A stretch of DNA of 64,000 bases from CAZJYI01 sp964550025. Its GTDB lineage: Bacteria; Verrucomicrobiota; Kiritimatiellia; UBA8416; CAYOBW01. The number at the start of each line of letters is the position of its first letter. The first letter of the stretch is position 1. The notes beneath the pieces are model-generated. The model saw only the letters and a program-made list of their open reading frames with translations, was not told where the DNA came from and did not search any database. Of the stretch, positions 51,101 through 58,877 are shown in pieces. A program made the position numbers and the translations under genes. The DNA lies in NCBI GenBank assembly GCA_964550025.1, contig CAZJYI010000021.1:37246-101245 (forward strand), in the 5' to 3' direction.

Positions 51101-54100
51101 CGATACCATACTGTACGGCGATTCCGCCGTTCCAACCGGTGAGTGGACGCATGTCGCCGTTGCCTACTCACGCACGTCCTCAATACTCAGGTTCTACTGC
51201 AACGGTACGGCCGACGGCACCCATTCGCTGACACTGAATATCAGCAACACCGCACGGCCGTTGTATATTGGGGCGGAGAAAAGCGCTCCTCTCGACAGGG
51301 ACTTCCGGGGCCACGTCGACGAAGTCCGCATCTATGACCGCGCGCTGTCGCCCGACGAGGTTGTGCAGCTGTACGAGCGTACGGCGTATCCGGGCATGGT
51401 GAGGATTCCGGCGGGCGCCTTCGAGATGGGGGACCACTACAACGTGCTGCCGGGCGAGAACGACATGCCCGTCCACAGCGTCTACGTCAGCGAGTTTCGC
51501 ATCGGCCGGTTCGAGGTCTCGCGTGGGCAGTGGGAAGACACACGCCTGTGGGCGGTGACAAACGGGTACTCCGATCTTCCCGTGGTTGACGCTGCCGGCG
51601 GGATGGCCGTGTTTCCGGCTCCGGATTTGGGCTGGTACGATTGCGTCAAGTGGTGCAATGCGCGGTCGGAGAGGGAAGGGCTGACGCCTGTCTACTTCAC
51701 CGGCACGAATCACGTAAACGTATACCGCTCAGGCACGGTCGATGTTGACGTCGCATGGGTTGATTGGCAGAGCGATGGCTACCGTCTCCCGACCGAGGCG
51801 GAGTGGGAAAAGGCTGCTCGGGGAGGTCTGGAGGGGCATCACTTCCCCTGGCCGAGCTTGGGAGGGACTTACAGCAACCATATCGACGGCAGCAAGGCGA
51901 ACTACCTGCGCAGCGGCGATCCTTTCGAGGATAGCTCGACACCTGTCGGTTACTACAACGGTGACCAGATTCCCTCCGGCGTTGACATGGCCAACGGATA
52001 CGGACTCTACGATGCTGCCGGGAATTCTCATGAATGGTGTTGGGATTGGTATGAACCGCTATGGTACGCCGATCCCGCCGCAGCCGCCGACAACACAAGA
52101 GGGCCGGCGTCGTCTTCAGACTCCTCTCGCGTATACCGTGATGGGAGCAACAAGCGGTCCCCTCTCAATCTTCGCTGCGCCTGGCGCGCGGGTAGCAATC
52201 CTACGTGGCTGTGGAACGGTGACTTTCGTGTCGTCCGCGGCGCGTTGCCGGCCACGCGCACGCTGGTCATTGACGGGAGCACCGTTGCGGCCGGCAGTCC
52301 GTCCCCGCATGGCTACGGCACGAACTACATCGCGTCCGGGCGGACGGTCACCAATTCCGTCACTTCGCCGGCCGACGAGTCCAACGGCGTGCGCTGGGTC
52401 TGCACGGGCTGGACGGGAACGGGCAGCGTGCCGGCGAGTGGTGTGGGAACACAGTGCGTTTTCACGATCACGAACGATTCGACGTTGACGTGGCAGTGGG
52501 TGGAAAGGAGAACGACCATCGTGCGCCCCTCGCCGCAAGACTGGTACCGGGAAACCTCGGGTGCGTGGGAAGAGACGGCCGAAGGGCTGCGCGCCTACTC
52601 ATTCGGCTATCGTGAACACGGCCGCGTCTACACCCGCAAGCTCTTTGACTTCCTGGATTCCGAGACGTTCGTCAAATGGAAAGTCGATGGGAACGGCGAC
52701 TACCTGACGGCGGGGCCGCAGATCTGGTACCTCGTGGCGCCGACCGATTTCAGCACTGACCGTGTCTTCGGCGGGACGAAGCTGATCGCCGATAACACCT
52801 GGTACTACACGCGCATGCGCATCCAGGCGGACGGAAACTGGACGGTCGTGACGACGACCGGGGATTACGATGTAAGTGGTGGTTCGGCGTTCGACAGCCG
52901 CTCTTCCGCGCTTGATGCGCGAGGGATGGAGCTGATTCGGGCCGCCGTCCTGCAGATGCACGTGAACGATACGTACGGCGGCGCCGACGCGAACCTCACG
53001 GTTGGCGAGCTGCGCACCGATGCCACCGAGCTCCTCGTCGCGCCGACCGGCGTGTCCTACGACTTCGAAGACCAGCTCGTGCCGGCCGCGATCACCACCA
53101 CGGGAAGCGTCGCGGTCGACAACTTCGGTAGCGAGTCCGACTATGCATTGAAGCTGGGACTGAACAGCACAATCTCGCTGGTGACCACCAACGTCGCCGC
53201 GATGCGCTTCGACGCTCACGGGCACGACTTCGTTCGATCGGCAATGCCGCAGGTTCGCGTCGACGGTCTGGCACGCCTACCCGCGCCGAGCGCAAACGGA
53301 ATGTGGCTGCCGCAGATGCTGCCCATCGCGCCGTCCGGCGTCCACACCGTGGAAGTGGTGACGGGCTCGGCCGGCATGACGGGGTGGTCGATCGACAACA
53401 TGGTCTTCTACCGCGTGGCCGACGTAGCGGACGTGCGGCTCGACGTGACCTCGGCGTACGGGTTGCCCGAGCCCGGCGTTGGGGCACACGCCTATGCGAC
53501 CGGCACCGTTGTCACGTGCAGCACGCCTCGGGTCGAGGACATGGGCACGACACAGGCCGTCTGTACCGGCTGGGCCGGGACGGGCAGCGTACCGGCGAGC
53601 GGGGACACGAACGTGTGCGTGTTTACGATCACGAATGCCTCGACGCTGGCGTGGCAGTGGCGGGAGGAGTTCTTCCTGGATGTCGAGACTAGCGGCAGCG
53701 GGACCGTGGATGTCGCCGACGGGTGGTACACGAACGGAGCCGAGGTCGTTGTCAGCGCCATGCCGGCGCTGGGTTACGCGTTTGCCGGTTGGACCGGGGA
53801 CGTGCCTCCCGGGGAGGCAGATAACGCATCGATCACTGTTGTCATGGATCTGGCGCGCGCGATCACGGCGGAATTCACTCCTGGCGGCCCATCCCGGGTG
53901 GCTCATGTCGACGCCGGAGCCACCGGCGCCAACGACGGGACGACTTGGGAAGACGCCTTCACGAACCTGCAGGACGCAATAGCCGCCGCGGTCGGCAGCA
54001 ACCAGATCTGGGTGGCGGCGGGCACATATGTGCCGGGCTCGGACCGCTTGGATACCTTCCTGCTGGGTGAGCCTGTTGGACTGTACGGCGGGTTCGCGGG

Positions 54101-57100
54101 GACGGAGACGAACCGCAATGAACGGGACTGGCAGTCCAACGTTACGATTCTGAGCGGGGACGTCAACGGTGACGATGTTGGTTTCTCCAACAACACGGAT
54201 AACGTCGACCACGTCGTTGTGGTGAGCAACAACGCGACGGTCTCCGGTTTCACTATTGCGGGTGGACGCACTGATGCCGGCGCAGCCATCAAGGGCGGTG
54301 GCGGAATGCTGGTCTGGGGCTTTTCGCCCTTGGTGTCAGACTGTACGTTCACCAGGAACGTGGCTCTCAATGCGGGAGGAGGGGGCGTCTTCTGCCGGGG
54401 GACGTCGGCGCCGATCATAACGAACTGTACGTTCGCTGATAACCACGCGAACTTTGGCGGCGGCATAAGGATCGACCACTCTGCCACAGCAACGGTCACC
54501 CGGTGCATCTTCAGTTCGAATGTGGCCACCACGGGAGGTGGGGGCGCACGCACCGTCGGCTCTTCATCATCGGTCTTCTCGCACTGCCGTTTTGTCGGGA
54601 ACAGTGCCGTTGCCGGCGGAGGATATGGTGGCGGCATGAACATCGGCGGAAGTAGTGACGCTACCATCTTGAACTGCCTGTTCAGCGGGAACAGAGGCGC
54701 ATCGGGTGGTGCCTTGTACAATCAGAATGCGATTGCCGTGAGCAATTGTACGTTCAGTCTGAATTCTGCCTCCAGAGGTGGCGCATTCCTGAACTACCTG
54801 GGAGTCTCGCCTCGCATTGTCAACTGCGTCCTGTGGGGGAACACGGCCTCCAGCAGCGGAAACCAGATATACAATGACATAGCAACACCTGTTCTCGGTT
54901 ACTGCGACGTCGAGGGCGGCATCGGCGGCATCGTGAATGTCGGTGGCGCCTCTGTCACGGACGGTGGCGGCAACATTGGAAGTGACCCTCTCTTTGCCGA
55001 CGCCGACGGACCGGACGACGTCGCAGGCACGGATGACGATGACCTTCATCTCCGGTCCACGGGTGGACGTTGGACGGCGTCCGGTTGGACGAACGACACG
55101 GCCACCAGTCCCTGCATTGACGCCGGCGACCCGGCCGGCGACTGGGCCCTTGAGCCTCTACCCAATGGCGGCCGAGTCAACATGGGCGCCTACGGGAACA
55201 CCCCCGAGGCATCGAAGACCCCTCTGCCGGCGACCTTCGTGGTTGCCGGGCACCCCGATGAGCACGATACCCCCGTGTCCCACGGCTACGGGACGAACAC
55301 AGTCGCGGCCGGCACGCTCATTACCAACTCCGTCACCTCCCCCGCCGACGAGGCGGGCGGGACGCGCTATGTCTGCACGGGCTGGACTGGGGCGGGCAGC
55401 GTGCCGGCGAGCGGTGCCGCGAACGTGTGCGTGTTCACGATCACGAACGACTCGACCCTGACATGGCAGTGGTTGACGGAGCACCGCCTCGACACCGAGG
55501 CGGAGACGGGCGGGAGCGTCGACGTGGCCGACGGGTGGTACACGAACGGCGCGAACGTCCACGTCGAGGCAAACCCCGGTGCCGGCTACGGCTTCTTGCG
55601 CTGGGCGGGCGACGTGCCGGCCGGTCAGACCAACCAGCCGGCCATCGATCTCGTCATGGACCGGCCGCGCTCCATCACGGCCCATTTCGTGCTCGTGCCC
55701 ACCAACCGCCAGCCCGTCGTGGCCGTGGCGAGCCAGCAGATCTACCTTGAGTCGCTCGGGGATTCGGCCCTGCTGGATGCATCGCCCTCGTACGATCCCG
55801 ATGGCGACATGCTGTTCTATAGCTGGCGAGAGGGGCTGAACAACACCTATCGCGGGCTGGTGCCGATCGGATCGGAGAACATGGCCCGGTTGCGCCTCTA
55901 CTTCCCCGAACCGGGCCGCTACGAGTTCATTGTTCGCGTGAGCGACGGGGAGCTGGTCAGCGCGCAGACGCGCACCATCACGGTCTACGTGCCGGGACTC
56001 AAAGGCGTGGTCAACTACTCGCCCTCCTCGGTCGTGACCGTGCCGGATGCGCGGATTTCGGCCTACCTGAACTCGACGGACGCGTCGTTGCGGACGAACC
56101 CGGTGGACATCGCGATCACGGGTTCTTTCGGGCACTATGTTCTCGAAAACGTCGGCCCCGAGAGCACTACGCTGGGCAGGCGCTACTACCTCCGCATCGA
56201 CCGGCCCGGTTTCAACGACATTGGCGTGCAGTCCGCCATGGTACTGCCCGATCCCGGTTTCGAGCCCGGTTCCCACGACTACGACGTCGGGCGCGGTTGG
56301 CTGGCGACGATGACGGGGACGGTGACAGATACGAACGACGTCGGCATCTTCGCCACGGTGGCCATTATCCCCGCGGTTGGCGGCAGTACCCACGTGGCCA
56401 CGGCTTTCCCGCCGCAGGGGCGTTTCACGTTCGGCGCCATCCCGCGCGGCTCGTGGCTGTTGCAGCTTCGCTCCGACGGCTATCAGCCCGAAGTGCGCGA
56501 CATCAACATCGGCGGCAGCATGTGGGACATGCACCTGACAATGGTGCCTGCCGCGGGGACGGGCAGCCTGACGGGGCGCGTGGTGAACGCCGATACGGGC
56601 CAGACCGTCGATGGCGCGACCGTGAAACTGATTGGCGTGGGCGCGCAGCGTACGAGTGACAGCCTGGGCCGTTACGCGTTCCACGGCTTGCCGTCCGGCA
56701 CGTACATCATCACGGTTACGAAGACCGGGTACGAGACGTTGCGCGTGCCTTCGGTCGCGGTTGCTCCCGGCGATAACCCGCTCGATTTCCCGGTATTCCT
56801 GTCCGAAGCGCCGGTCGTGCACGGGACCGTGACCGACCGGGAGACGGGCAGGGCCGTGGCGCTGGCCACCGTCGGCGTGCGCGCCGGCGACGAGCTGCTG
56901 CTCGTCAGCGACGTCACGGACCGTTCGGGGTACTACCACCTTGAAAGCGTGCCGCCGGCGCAGCAGGAGTTCGTGGTCCGCGCCCCCGGCTACATCACGC
57001 AAACGGAGTCGCACTTGATTGACGGCAGTCGGCCGCTGAGTTTCGAGCTCAGCCGCTCGGCCGACTGGCGGCCGGGCGGCGGCGTCGACGCCGGCGCGCC

Positions 57101-58862
57101 CGAGGCACGGGTGGCCGCGTCGGTGCTCTATCTCGATACCCTCCTTACACAGGCCACACTGGACGCTTCGCCCTCCGTGGGGAGCAACCTGCGTTTCATC
57201 TGGCGCGAGCAGCCCGCCAACCCGGCCCTCAACCTGATCCCGGCCGGGTCTGAAACGATGGAGGACATCGATCTCTTCATTCCCAAGCCCGGTACGTACG
57301 TATTCGAAGTGCGCGTGACAAGCGGCGGTATCCTGAGCCCCAACACGGAGACCATCACGGTCTTCGCGCCGGGGCTGTCCGGCAACGTCCACGCCTCGCC
57401 GTCCGACGGGGTCGTCGGCCTCGACCGGGTCAACGTGCGCGCCTACACGAACTACGCGGATGCCGTTGCGTTCAGCGACATAGGCTTTGAGGACTCGAAG
57501 CAGACCGTCAACGATCCGATCGGCGATTTCGCGCTGTCCGGTCTCTCGACCGGCGCCTACTGGGTGGCGGCCGAGGCTGACGTTGGCACGGGGTACCTGA
57601 TCTACGGGCCCGTTCGCCGCCGCGTGAACCACAGCGTTCGGGCGCGCCGGGTCCAGGTCAACATGGCCAAAGACGAGTACGAGCTCGTGGGGCACGTGCG
57701 GGACTGGACGGACTTCGTGACGCCGCTGGAAAATGTCCGCATCGTCATTGCGCCCGGGAGCGTGTCGGAGTCGTACCGTACGACGACGGACGCCAACGGC
57801 TACTACCGGCTGGCCTCTGTTCCCGCCGGTCAGCAGCAGGTTCTGCTGATGAAGACCGGCTACCAGGCGTACAAGTACGACGTGTACATCGGCGGCGGGA
57901 ACCCGACCAACGACTTCCTGCTGCCCAGGAACGAGTCGGGCGCCCTGGCCGACCTCTCCGGGGAGATCACGGCCCTGCACCGTGGCGTGCCCCTGCCCGT
58001 GCCGCACGCGGAAGTGGTCATCGGCGCCGGTGCTTTCCGGACCTTCACCGACAGCAACGGGCGGTACGCGATTACGGGTCTGCCGCCGGGATTCTACAAC
58101 GGGATTGTCCGCAAGGTGGGTTACCGGACGGCGGCCCTCGGGACGCTCGGGTTCTTCTCCGTGAACGCGGGCGGCAATGCCGAGAACAAGACGCTCGAAT
58201 TCAGCGAACACGGAGCGGTGCTGCGGGCCCTCGTCATGGCCGAAGACCAGGAAGCCATCGCGGGTGCGACGGTGACCGTGGTGGAACCGGCCACGCGTTC
58301 GCGCGCTCCGCGTCCCTGGCGCATGCTTGCGGACGATATCAATACCGGCCCGGACGGCGTGTTCCAGCTCCCCGACCTGTCGGCCGGTGAACACACCATC
58401 CGTATCGACCTTCCCGGTGGCGGCAGTGTCACGAACAGCCTCTATGTGTCGGGCAACATGGAGGCCGTCATCACGCTGGGTGAGCCCAGTGCCGTGCCCT
58501 ACGCATGGAAGTCGCGTCACTTCGGCACCAATACCGTGCCGGATTTCGACAACACGGACAGTGATGGCGACGGCGACAGCAACTGGCGTGAGTACGTTGC
58601 GGACACCATGCCGACGAACCCATTGTCGTTCTTCGATCCGCAGGCGGAATGGACCGGAGAAGACACTTGGCAGTTCGCAATATCCAACAGCTCCACCGGC
58701 AGACTGTACGACGTGCAGTGGCGCACGGACCTTTTGAGCGGCCAGTGGCTGCGGATCGGGCTGAACCGCTACGGGACCGGCGCCGACCTGCTCATGGACG
58801 TGACCAATGCGCCCGGACGGGACAACTGCTTCTATCGCAGCGGGGTGCGGCTGCCGGATTAG
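45105..58862 (+). CDS. giant secreted multidomain adhesin-like protein (LamG, FGE, beta-helix, regulatory repeats)
   Basis: 4585 residues from a TTG start with GGAGGAGGAG 5 bases upstream, directly before a signal peptide (VRLLAVGCILVVPLLA). Approximate nucleotide layout: eight LamG-like domains (seven at 45.2-49.75 kb, one at 50.75-51.4 kb), two FGE-fold domains (49.75-50.6, 51.4-52.25), a DGDG calcium-type stretch (50.6-50.75), InlB B-type repeats (52.25, 53.45, 55.25 kb), and a Pmp/pectate-lyase-like right-handed beta-helix (53.9-55.2). These are followed by a PKD-like domain (55.7-56.0), a run of carboxypeptidase-regulatory/Cna-B-like domains (56.0-58.5) and a C-terminal module (58.5-58.86) shared with two neighbours. 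LamG and beta-helix domains bind or resemble carbohydrate binders, so surface adhesion to polysaccharide is likely. The frame is unbroken. Confidence 0.9.
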   Translation: MKAGDHVGRLAVRLLAVGCILVVPLLADSVDPDVYDVLFLKNEGAGANFADSSTANTKTVTAHGNATQLTCKFNRTAGFFNGTTDYVVVPDSPDWDFGTGDFTIEMWVNFTKIPPAAAMTLVSRDNDSDFRVSLFTAGPTLEVNLEGGGAFSAAWTPAINTWYHIAVTRNGTDLRVFIDGSQLGTTQSNSADVTGTAPLYIGREITNGRPLHGWLKELRISDSARYTANFTPASAPHSSDANTKLLLHFDSPAESPLGPAIYFDGSGDYLTVPDSADWDFGSSDFTIEFWFRTEVTGGFGYCGRDTSTIRIFNESTDYIRVNANGGALDIGTGAGSVAANRWQHYALVRAGDTFRTYLDGLPKETRTYAPAINDGANPFLVGYIGSGSTFQGSMREFRISSSARYAAEGFNPSQTGFTLDANTKLYIKGDGNNGATNFVDQTGKTVTTVGDTVTRYTEDYRACIFKDDSTTGHHPYPQGSAKVDFFAACGSSVASFDGSGDSVTVPDSADWDIGLEDWTVEFSVRQSPIPAVAHFLDMGSYGNNNGIGVQYVAASRRLYALINGTEYTTTLEKEFLGDTWYHVAISRSGDTLRSFVNGEELGGFTDTTDIDAGSHGLTVGRTSVDTYDISGRLDNLRISRGIARYTADFNPPIDMPPYYIPRDDSSAPLFRPGDIPDGLVGYWRLNEASGTRMDASGNGNHLADSNTVGCVTNDYWSTGERCADFNRSGTEYLSIADASANGLALTGSVSVSAFVKLEGTPFGQQFIVAKSANGNANGFALYVEDNPPANGLKAELNGEIWSSDFSLSVSKWHHVGFVYDGAAVSFHVDGNLVKTVAHSTDMVPNSSRFTVGWDDGTNPNLLYDGLLKDIAVWNRALTPLEVKSLAMGVDLGRHAFRPDSVSVPPTAWWKLNETGGDRADSSGNGHTLTDVNTVGASGGFVAGVSADFEFDNNEYLTASDSEDFDLSGGVWSLSVWLKPETTAGNHSFFSHRTSNADYCRADIRDGALHFYVVAGSVTRVHVQSNPILSVGNWCHVVCRENGDEWRVFLDGRDVTVSGGDDSDRPLNYTDAVRIGVEKDGDQKFDGCMSDYAIWNGYALTEHEIDSLACGLPVQQQGIVSYWPCDGGSGDLVDAVGSNTLTEISDNSIASTNGLVGRGRHVSPADHEHFAISDGAQTGLEPPAFTAVGWMNPVPGRDGGFMRKHGADDQWRIKYKDSTAVIELTADIGDQKPSPSPTVPCTAGQFNHLALVYDGANLDLYSGGVKGATDSTCSGPFLGNDNDFEIGKSSADASYDELSFWARPLREEEIKSLHNRGLNGWGLFADPLDVGLVAYYPLDGNANDASGNGNHGAELGGLSFAPGKVGRSALFDGTDDYIQVPHSDSLNVTGHLTVAAWVKLDVLDNGDGPRECQPIVSKYHVAASNRAFRLTYNDAPLARHSFVYTVSASNSTFSGGVAASETMTETGRWHHISAVFVPTEAMRLYLDGVDITGGLAAGAIPAAIATNALPVLLGRDQDETGWLNGTLDEVRIYNRALSSNEVAQLYERTAYPGMVKIPAGEFAMGDAFGEGDADELPVHTNFISAFYIDRFEVTKALWDDVHAWAMNNGYTFDNAGAGKATNHPVHSVNWYDCVKWCNARSEKEGRVPAYYTSVSKTNVYRTGQVNVSNNWVRWSSGHRLLTEAEWERAARGGVAGTRFAWADTDGILHSRANYRANGGQAYDLSNGEDYHGDYDVGEQPFTSPVGAFPANGFGLYDMVGNVWEWCWDWNDDAYYSHSPLTDPRGPASSEFRRQLRGGAWSYDASFCRVAFRGFYPPTNTDPFIGFRTALPALEDTDGDGMDDAWERAHFGNLSRDGTGDYDGDGRTDADEFVDGTDPTDAGSTLGLVAYYPFNGNANDASGNGHHGSLGGDARWSSSGVEGGSVELDGSQDHVRVDDADGLDSPATSDFTLSAWVWTGAAARSHPLLYKHEFGTDNDGSWSFGIAGTDKLQFVQFPPGDDTILYGDSAVPTGEWTHVAVAYSRTSSILRFYCNGTADGTHSLTLNISNTARPLYIGAEKSAPLDRDFRGHVDEVRIYDRALSPDEVVQLYERTAYPGMVRIPAGAFEMGDHYNVLPGENDMPVHSVYVSEFRIGRFEVSRGQWEDTRLWAVTNGYSDLPVVDAAGGMAVFPAPDLGWYDCVKWCNARSEREGLTPVYFTGTNHVNVYRSGTVDVDVAWVDWQSDGYRLPTEAEWEKAARGGLEGHHFPWPSLGGTYSNHIDGSKANYLRSGDPFEDSSTPVGYYNGDQIPSGVDMANGYGLYDAAGNSHEWCWDWYEPLWYADPAAAADNTRGPASSSDSSRVYRDGSNKRSPLNLRCAWRAGSNPTWLWNGDFRVVRGALPATRTLVIDGSTVAAGSPSPHGYGTNYIASGRTVTNSVTSPADESNGVRWVCTGWTGTGSVPASGVGTQCVFTITNDSTLTWQWVERRTTIVRPSPQDWYRETSGAWEETAEGLRAYSFGYREHGRVYTRKLFDFLDSETFVKWKVDGNGDYLTAGPQIWYLVAPTDFSTDRVFGGTKLIADNTWYYTRMRIQADGNWTVVTTTGDYDVSGGSAFDSRSSALDARGMELIRAAVLQMHVNDTYGGADANLTVGELRTDATELLVAPTGVSYDFEDQLVPAAITTTGSVAVDNFGSESDYALKLGLNSTISLVTTNVAAMRFDAHGHDFVRSAMPQVRVDGLARLPAPSANGMWLPQMLPIAPSGVHTVEVVTGSAGMTGWSIDNMVFYRVADVADVRLDVTSAYGLPEPGVGAHAYATGTVVTCSTPRVEDMGTTQAVCTGWAGTGSVPASGDTNVCVFTITNASTLAWQWREEFFLDVETSGSGTVDVADGWYTNGAEVVVSAMPALGYAFAGWTGDVPPGEADNASITVVMDLARAITAEFTPGGPSRVAHVDAGATGANDGTTWEDAFTNLQDAIAAAVGSNQIWVAAGTYVPGSDRLDTFLLGEPVGLYGGFAGTETNRNERDWQSNVTILSGDVNGDDVGFSNNTDNVDHVVVVSNNATVSGFTIAGGRTDAGAAIKGGGGMLVWGFSPLVSDCTFTRNVALNAGGGGVFCRGTSAPIITNCTFADNHANFGGGIRIDHSATATVTRCIFSSNVATTGGGGARTVGSSSSVFSHCRFVGNSAVAGGGYGGGMNIGGSSDATILNCLFSGNRGASGGALYNQNAIAVSNCTFSLNSASRGGAFLNYLGVSPRIVNCVLWGNTASSSGNQIYNDIATPVLGYCDVEGGIGGIVNVGGASVTDGGGNIGSDPLFADADGPDDVAGTDDDDLHLRSTGGRWTASGWTNDTATSPCIDAGDPAGDWALEPLPNGGRVNMGAYGNTPEASKTPLPATFVVAGHPDEHDTPVSHGYGTNTVAAGTLITNSVTSPADEAGGTRYVCTGWTGAGSVPASGAANVCVFTITNDSTLTWQWLTEHRLDTEAETGGSVDVADGWYTNGANVHVEANPGAGYGFLRWAGDVPAGQTNQPAIDLVMDRPRSITAHFVLVPTNRQPVVAVASQQIYLESLGDSALLDASPSYDPDGDMLFYSWREGLNNTYRGLVPIGSENMARLRLYFPEPGRYEFIVRVSDGELVSAQTRTITVYVPGLKGVVNYSPSSVVTVPDARISAYLNSTDASLRTNPVDIAITGSFGHYVLENVGPESTTLGRRYYLRIDRPGFNDIGVQSAMVLPDPGFEPGSHDYDVGRGWLATMTGTVTDTNDVGIFATVAIIPAVGGSTHVATAFPPQGRFTFGAIPRGSWLLQLRSDGYQPEVRDINIGGSMWDMHLTMVPAAGTGSLTGRVVNADTGQTVDGATVKLIGVGAQRTSDSLGRYAFHGLPSGTYIITVTKTGYETLRVPSVAVAPGDNPLDFPVFLSEAPVVHGTVTDRETGRAVALATVGVRAGDELLLVSDVTDRSGYYHLESVPPAQQEFVVRAPGYITQTESHLIDGSRPLSFELSRSADWRPGGGVDAGAPEARVAASVLYLDTLLTQATLDASPSVGSNLRFIWREQPANPALNLIPAGSETMEDIDLFIPKPGTYVFEVRVTSGGILSPNTETITVFAPGLSGNVHASPSDGVVGLDRVNVRAYTNYADAVAFSDIGFEDSKQTVNDPIGDFALSGLSTGAYWVAAEADVGTGYLIYGPVRRRVNHSVRARRVQVNMAKDEYELVGHVRDWTDFVTPLENVRIVIAPGSVSESYRTTTDANGYYRLASVPAGQQQVLLMKTGYQAYKYDVYIGGGNPTNDFLLPRNESGALADLSGEITALHRGVPLPVPHAEVVIGAGAFRTFTDSNGRYAITGLPPGFYNGIVRKVGYRTAALGTLGFFSVNAGGNAENKTLEFSEHGAVLRALVMAEDQEAIAGATVTVVEPATRSRAPRPWRMLADDINTGPDGVFQLPDLSAGEHTIRIDLPGGGSVTNSLYVSGNMEAVITLGEPSAVPYAWKSRHFGTNTVPDFDNTDSDGDGDSNWREYVADTMPTNPLSFFDPQAEWTGEDTWQFAISNSSTGRLYDVQWRTDLLSGQWLRIGLNRYGTGADLLMDVTNAPGRDNCFYRSGVRLPD

Positions 58863-58877
58863 AAGAGGGGATGTGAG

